From Maledivibacter halophilus (GTDB taxonomy: Bacteria > Bacillota > Clostridia > Peptostreptococcales > Caminicellaceae): 64,000 bases of DNA. Positions 17,826-26,050 of the stretch are shown piece after piece. Positions within the stretch are counted from its first letter, which is position 1, and the number at the start of each line of letters is the position of its first letter. The DNA lies in contig NZ_FUZT01000004.1 in assembly GCF_900167445.1 (NCBI RefSeq), forward strand, positions 369,023-433,022, in the 5' to 3' direction. The position numbers and the translations under genes are program-made. The notes under the pieces were generated by a model that was not told the origin of the DNA, did no database searches, and worked only from the letters and a program-made list of their open reading frames with translations.

Positions 17826-18779
17826 TTGATTAGGGCATTAGGTATAACAAAAGATTTAGAACTAATAAACGACATATCTTTAAAAGAGCTAAATGATCCT
17901 AATATAAAATGGTATTGGGTAGATTTTGATTCTCCAAATGAAGATGAGATTACTGTGCTTAGTAATAGCTTTAATTTCCATACTTTATCGATTGAGGATT
18001 GTCTTCATTTTCTGCAAAGACCTAAGGTTGATAATTATGATAATTATAATTTTTTTGTTTTTCATTCTTTAAACCAAAAAACACTAGGGGCAGAAGAATT
18101 AGATATATTTATAGGTGATAACTATATAGTTACATTTCATGCAGCACATTTATATGAAGTTGATTATGTTTGGGAAAAAGTTCTAAGTGATAAAGATATA
18201 TTGACTAAGAACCATATTTACATTACTTATTTAATTGTAAATAAAATTGTTACAGAATATTTTCCATCTGTATATAAAATTGAAGATACGCTAAATAATT
18301 TAGATAGTTTTGCTAAATATCAATCGTTAAATAACTTGATGAATAAAGTTTTTGATATTCGCAGTGATTTATTAAAATTACGTCGTTTAATTAACTCTAT
18401 GAGAGACTTACTTTATTCAATATTAAATTCTACTGACTTTGAAGCTTTTGAGTATAGTAAATTGCACTTTACCGATATTTATGATCATCTACTTAGACTT
18501 TCAGAGATGATTGAAGCAAATAGAGATATTACAGCTGATATACGAGATAGTTATCTTTCAATTAGTTCTGATCGTATGAATAGAATAATGATGTTCTTTA
18601 CAGTTATAACGTCAATTTTCATACCACTGACCTTTATTACAGGAATCTATGGCATGAATTTTCAATATATGCCAGAGCTCGAATGGCGTTATGGGTACTT
18701 TATTGTATTATCAGTTATGGCATTAATTAGTATTATAATGTTTTTGTGGTTTAAACATAAGAGATGGTTTAAAGATTAA
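17826..18779 (+). CDS. corA: CorA-family magnesium/divalent cation transporter
   Basis: The protein has about 317 residues: a large N-terminal cytoplasmic domain, a long helix, then two C-terminal membrane helices. The signature YGMNF (Gly-Met-Asn at about residue 276) sits between IMMFFTVITSIFIPLTFITG and YFIVLSVMALISIIMFLW. The family forms pentameric channels for Mg2+, Co2+ or Ni2+. The frame opens at a TTG at 17811 that overlaps the ribosome binding site GGAGG; the TTG at 17826, 8 bases after it, is the likely start. It is transcribed alone. Confidence 0.9.
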   Translation: MIRALGITKDLELINDISLKELNDPNIKWYWVDFDSPNEDEITVLSNSFNFHTLSIEDCLHFLQRPKVDNYDNYNFFVFHSLNQKTLGAEELDIFIGDNYIVTFHAAHLYEVDYVWEKVLSDKDILTKNHIYITYLIVNKIVTEYFPSVYKIEDTLNNLDSFAKYQSLNNLMNKVFDIRSDLLKLRRLINSMRDLLYSILNSTDFEAFEYSKLHFTDIYDHLLRLSEMIEANRDITADIRDSYLSISSDRMNRIMMFFTVITSIFIPLTFITGIYGMNFQYMPELEWRYGYFIVLSVMALISIIMFLWFKHKRWFKD

Positions 18780-18935
18780 AAAGACATTAACTAATGCAAA
18801 ATTTGGGAGTATAATCTTTAATAAATTATGTTTTTTTGTTTTTGTGGTTGATAATAACTACAAATAAAATAAGCTGGGTGAGGATTATGAGAGAGAGTAT
18901 AAGGTTTAAATTTTTAGAAAATAGCAGGGTCAGGC

Positions 18936-19130
18936 TTTACTAATTTTGATATGATAGAACTAATACCTATAGGGATAACAGGGACAGGTAAGTTTACAGC
19001 TGTCAAGCATTTGGATATATGACAGGGAATAAAATCATCTTTTTAGATTCTGAATAAGACTATAAAGAAAATATACAGGAAAATCATATTAATAAAAGTA
19101 AAAAATAAGAAGGTATAAAAACAGTATCTA
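18936..19130 (+). pseudogene. Possible remnant of a P-loop protein gene
   Basis: A short frame reads LIPIGITGTGKFTAVKHL, resembling a Walker A loop, and a second frame downstream reads NKIIFLDSE, stop, DYKENIQENH. Both are interrupted and no start or ribosome binding site is present. The parent family cannot be named. It occupies the gap 18780-19400, in which I see only this and the short frame at 19187. Confidence 0.3.
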
Positions 19131-19186
19131 GAATCAATTGCTAATAGAGTCAAAATTACATAGTGCTATAGAAATAAAATGAACAA

Positions 19187-19255
19187 ATGAATCAATATAA
19201 TAAGGATAAAGAAATTGAAAGACTATTAGAAGATGATGAAGAATTGCCATTTTAA
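19187..19255 (+). other. 22-codon frame ending like an SSB tail
   Basis: MNQYNKDKEIERLLEDDEELPF ends in an acidic tip followed by LPF, as in the C termini of single-stranded DNA-binding proteins. It is too short to be SSB and may be the end of a lost gene. Confidence 0.2.
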
Positions 19256-19430
19256 GAATAATGTTATAATTGTAGGAATGTGATAAATACATAAGAAACA
19301 AAGATTAAAATGATAATGTTTTTTTACATATGGAAAAGAGTGTATAATATAATTGAGGAAGTAAAACAGAGTGAGATGTTGTAAAATTCAGTATAATTAA
19401 GTGTACTTTAGAGATAAGGAGTTTGATTAT

Positions 19431-19904
19431 ATGAAACCAATAAATTTAAATGAATTATCAGAACAATTAGATTGTCTTTTTGATGAATGGTTATACTATC
19501 TTAATATAAATACGGGTAAAATAGTAGAAATACAGATAGAATACTTTAATATAGCTGAAGAATTAGATGAAAACTATGATATTTCCGGTTATTTAAATTG
19601 GGAGCAGGATGAAATAAAAACGGCAATTGATATTTTTGAAAATTGGGATAATTATATTAGTCTTCCTAATAAATTCTATATAGATGAGTATTCTATAATG
19701 GAAGAATTTAGTTATAGTTATCATGACAAAAAAGTAAGTGATAAATTATGTTCTGCTATACGTGGTCGTGGCGCATTTCGTAGATTTAAAGATACTATTA
19801 TTTGTTTTGGAATTGATGATGAATGGTATGCATATAAAAAAGCTAAATTGATTGAAATAGCAAGAAATTGGTGTGAGATTAATCAAATTCCATATTCTAA
19901 TTAG
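19431..19904 (+). CDS. UPF0158-family protein
   Basis: The protein has about 157 residues and shows the UPF0158 pattern: WEQDEIKTAIDIFENWDNYI, then SDKLCSAIRGRGAFRRFKDT (the most conserved block), then WYAYKKAKLIEIARNWCEIN. Function is unknown in the family. A GTG at 19401 opens the frame, but AAGGAG (19416-19421) is spaced for the ATG at 19431. Directly after the stop comes a fragment of the repeated P-loop ATPase, so the 3' flank is a recombination junction. Confidence 0.75.
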   Translation: MKPINLNELSEQLDCLFDEWLYYLNINTGKIVEIQIEYFNIAEELDENYDISGYLNWEQDEIKTAIDIFENWDNYISLPNKFYIDEYSIMEEFSYSYHDKKVSDKLCSAIRGRGAFRRFKDTIICFGIDDEWYAYKKAKLIEIARNWCEINQIPYSN

Positions 19905-19907
19905 TAC

Positions 19908-20058
19908 TGTAGTTGATCCTAAAAATCCTGGAGCTTTTGATGAGATAATACACCCATTATGGATATTAATTACAAACATGTATCTAGGAGAGGTAATTAC
20001 AATAATAGCAGATATTTTGTTGAATATAAAATTGAAATGTTCTTATGTGTTTAGTTAG
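19908..20058 (+). pseudogene. Fragment of the repeated P-loop ATPase gene
   Basis: The nucleotides match 43810-43960, covering VVDPKNPGAFDEIIHPLWIL, and both continue with a shared segment whose alternative frame reads NSRYFVEY. In intact relatives I recall, the ATPase does not continue this way, so the two copies share a derived junction. The fragment has no start of its own. Confidence 0.75.
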
Positions 20059-20199
20059 GACAAGGCTTCCAGTATGAATTGTTTTTTCTTACTAAACGAA
20101 TATAGTGTTGATATGTTTTTACATTTTCAACTGATATGCTTTTAACTGATTATAGAAAAAGATTTTAACATACAGAGTGCAGTTAAGAAACTTAAAATG

Positions 20200-20241
20200 G
20201 GGAAGTAGATAAATTTGTTTAAACAAATTTATCTACTTCCC
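20200..20241. repeat. Perfect 42-bp palindrome
   Basis: The 21 bases at 20200-20220 are exactly complementary to 20221-20241 with no central spacer. They begin GGGAAGTAGAT and end ATCTACTTCCC, and TTTTATAATAATCTTTTTT follows. It could terminate transcription, but a 21-bp perfect arm is far longer than needed and there is no intact gene immediately upstream. Confidence 0.8.
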
Positions 20242-20508
20242 TTTTATAATAATCTTTTTTATCTACACATATGGTTTCAAAGTAAATATAATCAAAGAAA
20301 GGTAAAATGATTTATAGAAAGAAAGCGTTTTCAGGATTTGACCAGAGATTTTAGTATGCCCCTTAAAAAACAGTAAAAAAACTAACAGTTTCGGTAAACA
20401 TACTTAATTAATTTTTATAGGAGAATAATTTATAATAGATAGGGTAAGAGGTTTACACCTTTTAGGTATAAATCGGATTGATTAAAACTATTTATAGGAG
20501 GGAACAAA

Positions 20509-21549
20509 ATGAAGAAAATTAGAATTATTGCAATGGTTGCATTATTAGCAACTACTATAGCTTTCACAGGATGTGGAAACAAAACTGCAACAGATAATAC
20601 TGATAACACACAACCGGAAGGGGTAGCAGATCCAATCAAAATAGTAGCTGCACATAACCAAACAAATACGGACAGTCCATATCAAACAGGCTTGTTAGAG
20701 TTTGAAAAAGTTGCAGAAGCTAATGGAGTATTTGATGTTGAAGTACATGCGGGAACAATCGGAACAAGCGAAGCTGAATTAGTTGAAAAATTAAAATTAG
20801 GAGCAGCTGATGTTGTACTAGTTTCTCCAGGATTTATGACTAAAACTGGTATTAAAGAAATAGATTTATTCTCATTACTTTATTTATTTGACAGCTATGA
20901 CCACTGGGAAAAAGTTGTTGATGGTGATGTAGGTAAAGCAATGTCTGATATTATATATAACAAATCAAATGGAGAGTTTAAAGTATTAGGATACTGGACA
21001 GCAGCTGTTCGTCACTACTATGGTAAAACTCCTTTAAACTCAATCGAGGATGTTAAAGGATTAAAAATTCGTACTCAAACTTCTGGTGCTGTATCTGAGT
21101 ATTGGACAAGCTTAGGTGCTATTCCAACAGCTGTAGCATGGGGAGAATTATACCAAGGTTTACAACAAGGTATTGTAGACGCAGCAGAAAATGCATACCC
21201 ATACTTAGTTCCAATGGAGCATCATAAAACTACCAATGGTAAATACTTAACTGAAACTGGTCATGATTATACAACTCGTCTATTATTAGTAAATGCTAAG
21301 AAATTCGATAAAATGACTGATGATCAAAAAGCTGAACTTATGAAAGCTGCTGAAGCTTCTGTTGATGCAGAAAGAACTGCTATCTACAACGAAGAAGAAT
21401 CTTACAAACAGCAATTAATTGATGATGGAGGAGTAGTAAATGAAATTGATAGAACTCCATTCATCGAGGCTGCAATCCCACTTCAAGATAAGATTGCAAA
21501 GGAATTAGGATTAGAAGAATTATTACAAGCTATAAGAGATGCAAAATAA
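20509..21549 (+). CDS. dctP: TRAP transporter substrate-binding lipoprotein (DctP type)
   Basis: The 346-residue extracytoplasmic solute receptor has a lipoprotein signal (MVALLATTIAFTGC, lipid-attached Cys22). The mature part shows the DctP fold: IKIVAAHNQTNTDSPYQTG, the conserved GLKIRTQTSGAVSEYW in which an Arg usually contacts the substrate carboxylate, and ELYQGLQQGIVDAAENA. It captures a carboxylate-bearing solute and hands it to the DctQ-DctM permease encoded next. AGGAGGG precedes the ATG. Codon choice looks adapted to high expression. The substrate is probably a sugar acid or hydroxy acid, given the enzymes downstream. Confidence 0.92.
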   Translation: MKKIRIIAMVALLATTIAFTGCGNKTATDNTDNTQPEGVADPIKIVAAHNQTNTDSPYQTGLLEFEKVAEANGVFDVEVHAGTIGTSEAELVEKLKLGAADVVLVSPGFMTKTGIKEIDLFSLLYLFDSYDHWEKVVDGDVGKAMSDIIYNKSNGEFKVLGYWTAAVRHYYGKTPLNSIEDVKGLKIRTQTSGAVSEYWTSLGAIPTAVAWGELYQGLQQGIVDAAENAYPYLVPMEHHKTTNGKYLTETGHDYTTRLLLVNAKKFDKMTDDQKAELMKAAEASVDAERTAIYNEEESYKQQLIDDGGVVNEIDRTPFIEAAIPLQDKIAKELGLEELLQAIRDAK

Positions 21550-21556
21550 TTGTATG

Positions 21557-21577
21557 AAGGGGAGCTATGCTCCCCTT
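21557..21577 (+). promoter_or_regulatory. Intercistronic hairpin between dctP and dctQ
   Basis: AAGGGGAGC and GCTCCCCTT form a perfect 9-bp GC-rich stem with a 3-base loop and a short T-run. In TRAP and ABC operons such hairpins protect or partially terminate the receptor mRNA so that it exceeds permease mRNA; that role is inferred here. Confidence 0.7.
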
Positions 21578-21597
21578 TGAAAATAAGAGGTGATAAC

Positions 21598-22074
21598 ATG
21601 AAAAAAGCGATTGACTTATTAGAAAGAATTCAAAAGTATATAGGGATAGCCTTTTTATCAATATTTATAGTAGTTGTAATTATTCAAATTATAGCAAGAT
21701 ACTTAGAAATATCTGTTTTATGGACTGAAGAAATAGCAGTATTTTCATTTATATGGGCTGTGTTTATGGGAGCATCAATTATGGTAAGAAAAGAAGCTCA
21801 TTTTAGCTTTGACTTTTTAAAGTCGAAATTATCTGGGATAAAAAAACATATTCTCGATATTATCATTAATGTACTTATGCTTGGATTTACATTGTACATG
21901 TTAGTTTACGGAAAAGAGATTATGATTACATTTTGGAATTACAACTGGTATTCATTACCTGATTTCAAGATGGGATATGTTTGGGCAGTAATTCCACTTA
22001 CTGGAATGCTTATGAGCATCTACATAATTGAGCATATAGTAAACAATATTATTCAGATGAGAGGAGGAAAATAA
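21598..22074 (+). CDS. dctQ: TRAP transporter small permease (DctQ type)
   Basis: The protein has about 158 residues and four membrane helices, with the DctQ signature RYLEISVLWTEEIAVFSFIW (WTEE) in the second. It forms the membrane complex with DctM. The frame is open from a TTG at 21550, but that lies before the hairpin; the ATG at 21598 follows AAGAGGTGAT. Its stop TAA shares a base with the dctM ATG, so translation is coupled. Confidence 0.9.
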   Translation: MKKAIDLLERIQKYIGIAFLSIFIVVVIIQIIARYLEISVLWTEEIAVFSFIWAVFMGASIMVRKEAHFSFDFLKSKLSGIKKHILDIIINVLMLGFTLYMLVYGKEIMITFWNYNWYSLPDFKMGYVWAVIPLTGMLMSIYIIEHIVNNIIQMRGGK

Positions 22075-23333
22075 TGTTTGCACTATTTTTAGTAATCTTA
22101 TTTATAGTATTGATTGTAATAGGGACCCCAATAGCTTTCTCTATAGGAATTGTGTCTCTAATTGGTATTAGTAACATTGCAAACATACCAAATCTTGTGG
22201 TACCAATGAAGATGTTTTATGGCTTGAATTCCTTTGTATTATTAGCAGTTCCATTGTTTATTTTAACTGCAAACCTAATGAATGAAGGAAATATAACAAA
22301 AAAATTAATCGACTTATCCAATGCTTTAGTAGGACATGTTAAAGGTGGATTAGCTCATTCTAATATATTGGTTTCAATGATATTTGCTGGAGTTTCAGGT
22401 TCATCAACTGCTGATACAGCAGGTGTAGGTAAGATTTTGATACCAAGTATGATTGAAAGTGGATATGATAAGGAAACTGCCGTTGGAGTAACTGCTGCAT
22501 CATCAACTATTGGTGGAATAATTCCTCCAAGTATAGTTATGGTTATTTACGGTGGACTTACAAATGCATCAATAAGTAAATTATTTTTGGGTGGAATGAT
22601 TCCAGGAATCTTAATCGGACTAGGAATGATGTTTGTAGTTGGCATAATGGCTAAAAAGAAAGACTTTCCCCGATACGAGAAAACAGATGCAAAAACTAAG
22701 ATCAAATTGATTAGAGAATCAATTCCTGCTTTATTAACTCCTATGATTATAATAGGCGGGGTAGTAACTGGATGGTACACAGCTACTGAAGCTGCTGCAT
22801 TCTCATCAGTATATGCATTTCTAGTAGGAATGTTCTATTACAAAACCATAAAGTTGAAAAGCATTCCTAGAATATTAGAAGAAACATTAAAACTAAGCTC
22901 TTTATCTTTATTTGCTTTAGCAACTGCTAGCGCTCTTGGAGAATTATTAGGATATTATAGAGTTGGTTCTTATGTGCAAGGATTCTTTATGAATACTGTT
23001 TCATCTCCAATAGGCTTTTTAGCAATAGTTGTATTATTCTTCTTATTTGTAGGAACATTTATGGATGCAATACCTGCAATGATTTTATTTGTACCGATAA
23101 TTTTACCAGCAGCCACCTTATTAGGTATTTCTAACGTTCACTTAGGGATTATAATAGTAATTACATTATCAATTGGATTGGTTACACCACCATATGGTTT
23201 ATGTCTATTGATAGCAGCTTCAATCGGAGAATTAGGAGTAGAAAGATCCTTTAAAGCAGTTTTACCGTATATAAGTATAATTTTGATGGTGTTAGTTTTA
23301 ATAATTGTATTCCCACAAATAGTTCTTATTTAA
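22074..23333 (+). CDS. dctM: TRAP transporter large permease (DctM type)
   Basis: The 419-residue protein has about 12 membrane helices and the DctM motifs IFAGVSGSSTADTAGVGKIL and the matching repeat FVGTFMDAIPAMILFVPIIL. It is the sodium-coupled, solute-translocating subunit of the TRAP system. It overlaps dctQ by one base and is followed after 25 bp by the dehydrogenase gene, so all five genes from dctP to the dehydratase appear to form one operon. Confidence 0.92.
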   Translation: MFALFLVILFIVLIVIGTPIAFSIGIVSLIGISNIANIPNLVVPMKMFYGLNSFVLLAVPLFILTANLMNEGNITKKLIDLSNALVGHVKGGLAHSNILVSMIFAGVSGSSTADTAGVGKILIPSMIESGYDKETAVGVTAASSTIGGIIPPSIVMVIYGGLTNASISKLFLGGMIPGILIGLGMMFVVGIMAKKKDFPRYEKTDAKTKIKLIRESIPALLTPMIIIGGVVTGWYTATEAAAFSSVYAFLVGMFYYKTIKLKSIPRILEETLKLSSLSLFALATASALGELLGYYRVGSYVQGFFMNTVSSPIGFLAIVVLFFLFVGTFMDAIPAMILFVPIILPAATLLGISNVHLGIIIVITLSIGLVTPPYGLCLLIAASIGELGVERSFKAVLPYISIILMVLVLIIVFPQIVLI

Positions 23334-23358
23334 AAATAAAAAAAGAGGAGGTTATAAT

Positions 23359-24285
23359 ATGACAAAGAAAATAGTAATTACTTCAGAGTTCTTTGGAAAG
23401 TTTTCAGATGAGGGAGAAAAAATCTTACTAGATGCTGGTTTTGAAGTGATAGAAAATCCATATAAAAAGCTTTTGGATGAAGATGAAGTTATTTCAATAA
23501 TAGGCGAAGCTGATGGAATAATATGTGATCTAGAAGGAATAACTAAAAAAGTAATTGATGGTGCACCAAATCTGAAGATTATTTCAAGAAGAGGTGTGGG
23601 TACAGATTCTGTGGATGTAGAATATGCAAAGGAAAAAGAAATAGTTGTGTCAAGGACATTAGGCGTCGTTGAAAAGCCTGTAGCTGAGCTTGTTATGTCA
23701 TATATATTGAATATAAATAGAAAAATAAGTGAATTAAATAAAGAAATGAAAATGGGCAATTGGACTAAACTCTTAGGGAATAGCCTAGAAGGAAAAGTAC
23801 TTGGGATAATGGGAATGGGCAATATAGGTAGAGAAGTTGCAAGGAAAGCAAAAGCTTTTGATATGAAAATAATTTACACTGATGCAAGAAGAAATGAAAA
23901 AGCTGAAGAAGAATTAGGGGTAGAATTTGTTAGTTTTGAAGAATTGATGGCGGGGTCCGATGCAATTAGCATACATGTACCATTATTGGAATCAACAAGA
24001 GGAAAGATTAACTATGAAGCAATGAAAGCCATGAAAAAGAAGCCTATTCTCATAAATACAGCAAGAGGACCAGTTATAAATGAAGCTGATTTATGTAAAG
24101 CTTTAGAAGAAGGAATGGTATCATTTGCAGCAATAGATGTCTATGATGTAGAACCCAAAACTGATTCACCTTTAAAAGAATATGACAATGTAATACTTAC
24201 ACCTCACGTAGGGACATTTACTGAAGAAGTATTTATAAATATGGATATATTAGCAGCAAAAAATATAGTTGATCACTTTAGATAA
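23359..24285 (+). CDS. D-2-hydroxyacid dehydrogenase
   Basis: The 308-residue member of the D-isomer specific 2-hydroxyacid dehydrogenases, close to phosphoglycerate dehydrogenase-like enzymes, contains the NAD-binding GMGNIGREVARKAKAF, the catalytic Arg in NTARGPVINEADL, a Glu in the next segment (DVYDVEP) and the catalytic His in LTPHVGTFTEEVF. It probably oxidises or reduces a hydroxy acid or keto acid made from the imported substrate. RBS GAGGAGG. It lies 25 bp after dctM and 40 bp before the dehydratase. Confidence 0.85.
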   Translation: MTKKIVITSEFFGKFSDEGEKILLDAGFEVIENPYKKLLDEDEVISIIGEADGIICDLEGITKKVIDGAPNLKIISRRGVGTDSVDVEYAKEKEIVVSRTLGVVEKPVAELVMSYILNINRKISELNKEMKMGNWTKLLGNSLEGKVLGIMGMGNIGREVARKAKAFDMKIIYTDARRNEKAEEELGVEFVSFEELMAGSDAISIHVPLLESTRGKINYEAMKAMKKKPILINTARGPVINEADLCKALEEGMVSFAAIDVYDVEPKTDSPLKEYDNVILTPHVGTFTEEVFINMDILAAKNIVDHFR

Positions 24286-24325
24286 AGGATATGTTTTAGT
24301 TAGAATGAAATAGGATGTGGTATAT

Positions 24326-26050
24326 ATGTTAAGAAGTCAAGAAATGAGAGGTGTCGCTGCAGAAATTGACTCCTTAAAAATTGGAGCTGGTTGGACAATT
24401 GAAGAATTAGACAGACCTCAAGTTATGATTCAAAGCTCTGTTGGTGAAAGTCATCCAGGTAGTGTTCATTTAGGAGAATACGTAGAGTGTGTTAGAAAAG
24501 GGATTAATAAAAAGGGTGGAAGAGCAGCTCAGTATACTGTAACGGATATGTGTGATGGTATTGCACAAGGTCATGATGGAATGAATTATTCATTATTATC
24601 CAGAGAAATGATTGCCAATATGATTGAAGTACAGATGCAATCAACTCCTTTTGATGGAGCAGTTTTTTTATCTTCTTGTGATAAATCTGTTCCAGCTCAT
24701 CTTATGGCAATGGCAAGAAATAATCTACCTTCAATCTTTGTTCCAGGTGGCGTTATGATGGCAGGAAAAAATAATCTTACACTGGAGCAAATTGGTACTT
24801 ATCAAGCTAAATTTTTAAGAAAAGAAATAGACGAAGAAGAGTTCGCTTATTATAAACAAAAAGCTTGCACAGGTTGTGGAGCCTGTCAATTTATGGGAAC
24901 TGCTGCAACTATGCAAATAATGGCTGAAGCTTTGGGAATGGCATTACCTGGCTCTGCTATTATGCCAGCTGCAATAGGTGGAATTCAGAAAATATCAACT
25001 GAGGCAGGTATACAAATTTTAGACCTTATCCATAAAGATATAACTCCAAAGAAGATAATGACAATGAAGGCTTTTGAAAATGCTATTATGGTGCATGCAG
25101 CCATTGCTGGCTCTACCAATTCCTTATTACATTTGCCTGCTATTGCTCATGAATTAGGCTTAGAGCTTCCAGCGGAATTATTTGATGAAATTCATAGAAA
25201 GATTCCGTATCTTTGCAATGTTCGGCCAAGTGGTTTTTATCCAGCAGAATATTATTGGTATGCAGGTGGAACTCCAGCGGTAATGGAGGAAATAAAAGAG
25301 CATTTACACCTTGATGTACTAACAGTAACAGGTAAAACATTAGGAGAAAACCTACTAGAACTAAAAGAAAGCGGATATTATGAAAAGTGTTATAGCTACT
25401 TGAAAGAAAAAGGCGTAGAGAAAACTTGTGTGATAAAAAGTTACAAAGATCCTATTCAACCACAAGGAGCAGTTGCAATTCTTAAAGGGAATTTAGCAAC
25501 AGAGGGAGCTGTTGTAAAACACTCTGCTATTGATAAAGATATGCTTCAAGTTGTAGGAAGAGCAAGACCTTTTAACAGTGAAGAGGAAGCTTATAATGCA
25601 ATAATTGAAGACAGAATTGACCCAGGTGATATTGTATTTATAAGATATGAGGGACCTAAAGGGTCAGGTATGCCTGAAATGTTCTATACTACCGAAGCTA
25701 TAGCCTCTAATCCCAAGATTGCAAATTCAGTAGCTCTAATTACAGATGGAAGATTTTCTGGAGCCACAAGGGGGCCTGCTATAGGCCATGTATCACCTGA
25801 GGCTGCAGAAGGTGGAAATATTGCACTTGTAGAAGATGATGATCTAATCCAAATAGATATTCCAAATAGAATCTTGAATATTATCGGAGTAAAAGGTATA
25901 AGAAAAACAGAAGAAGAAATGGATGAGATTTTAAAAACTAGAAGAAACAATTATATTGAACCGCAGCTAAAAGAAAAAAGCGGAATACTAAAAATCTATT
26001 CTCGTCTAGCAGTATCACCTATGAAAGGTGGATACTTATCTGTTAGATAA
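24326..26050 (+). CDS. IlvD/Edd-family dehydratase, sugar-acid type
   Basis: This Fe-S dehydratase of about 574 residues belongs to the IlvD/Edd family. Cys121 in SSCDKS and the cluster CTGCGAC (Cys184, Cys187, Cys190, counted from a GTG at 24317) provide iron ligands. The CTGCGxCQFMGTAATM form is that of the YagF/YjhG-like sugar-acid dehydratases rather than biosynthetic dihydroxy-acid dehydratase. Placement with a TRAP uptake system and a hydroxyacid dehydrogenase argues for catabolism of an aldonic or aldaric acid to a 2-keto-3-deoxy acid. Start ATG at 24326 preferred over the GTG at 24317. The end overlaps the convergent regulator gene. Confidence 0.85.
   Translation: MLRSQEMRGVAAEIDSLKIGAGWTIEELDRPQVMIQSSVGESHPGSVHLGEYVECVRKGINKKGGRAAQYTVTDMCDGIAQGHDGMNYSLLSREMIANMIEVQMQSTPFDGAVFLSSCDKSVPAHLMAMARNNLPSIFVPGGVMMAGKNNLTLEQIGTYQAKFLRKEIDEEEFAYYKQKACTGCGACQFMGTAATMQIMAEALGMALPGSAIMPAAIGGIQKISTEAGIQILDLIHKDITPKKIMTMKAFENAIMVHAAIAGSTNSLLHLPAIAHELGLELPAELFDEIHRKIPYLCNVRPSGFYPAEYYWYAGGTPAVMEEIKEHLHLDVLTVTGKTLGENLLELKESGYYEKCYSYLKEKGVEKTCVIKSYKDPIQPQGAVAILKGNLATEGAVVKHSAIDKDMLQVVGRARPFNSEEEAYNAIIEDRIDPGDIVFIRYEGPKGSGMPEMFYTTEAIASNPKIANSVALITDGRFSGATRGPAIGHVSPEAAEGGNIALVEDDDLIQIDIPNRILNIIGVKGIRKTEEEMDEILKTRRNNYIEPQLKEKSGILKIYSRLAVSPMKGGYLSVR

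Noticed and set aside
19187..19255. Single-stranded DNA-binding protein gene
   Set aside because: Only the acidic LPF-ended tail resembles SSB; the OB fold is absent.
19873..20058. 61-codon open frame after the UPF0158 gene
   Set aside because: It reads through the ATPase fragment in the parent's frame only partly and has no ribosome binding site; treated as a remnant.
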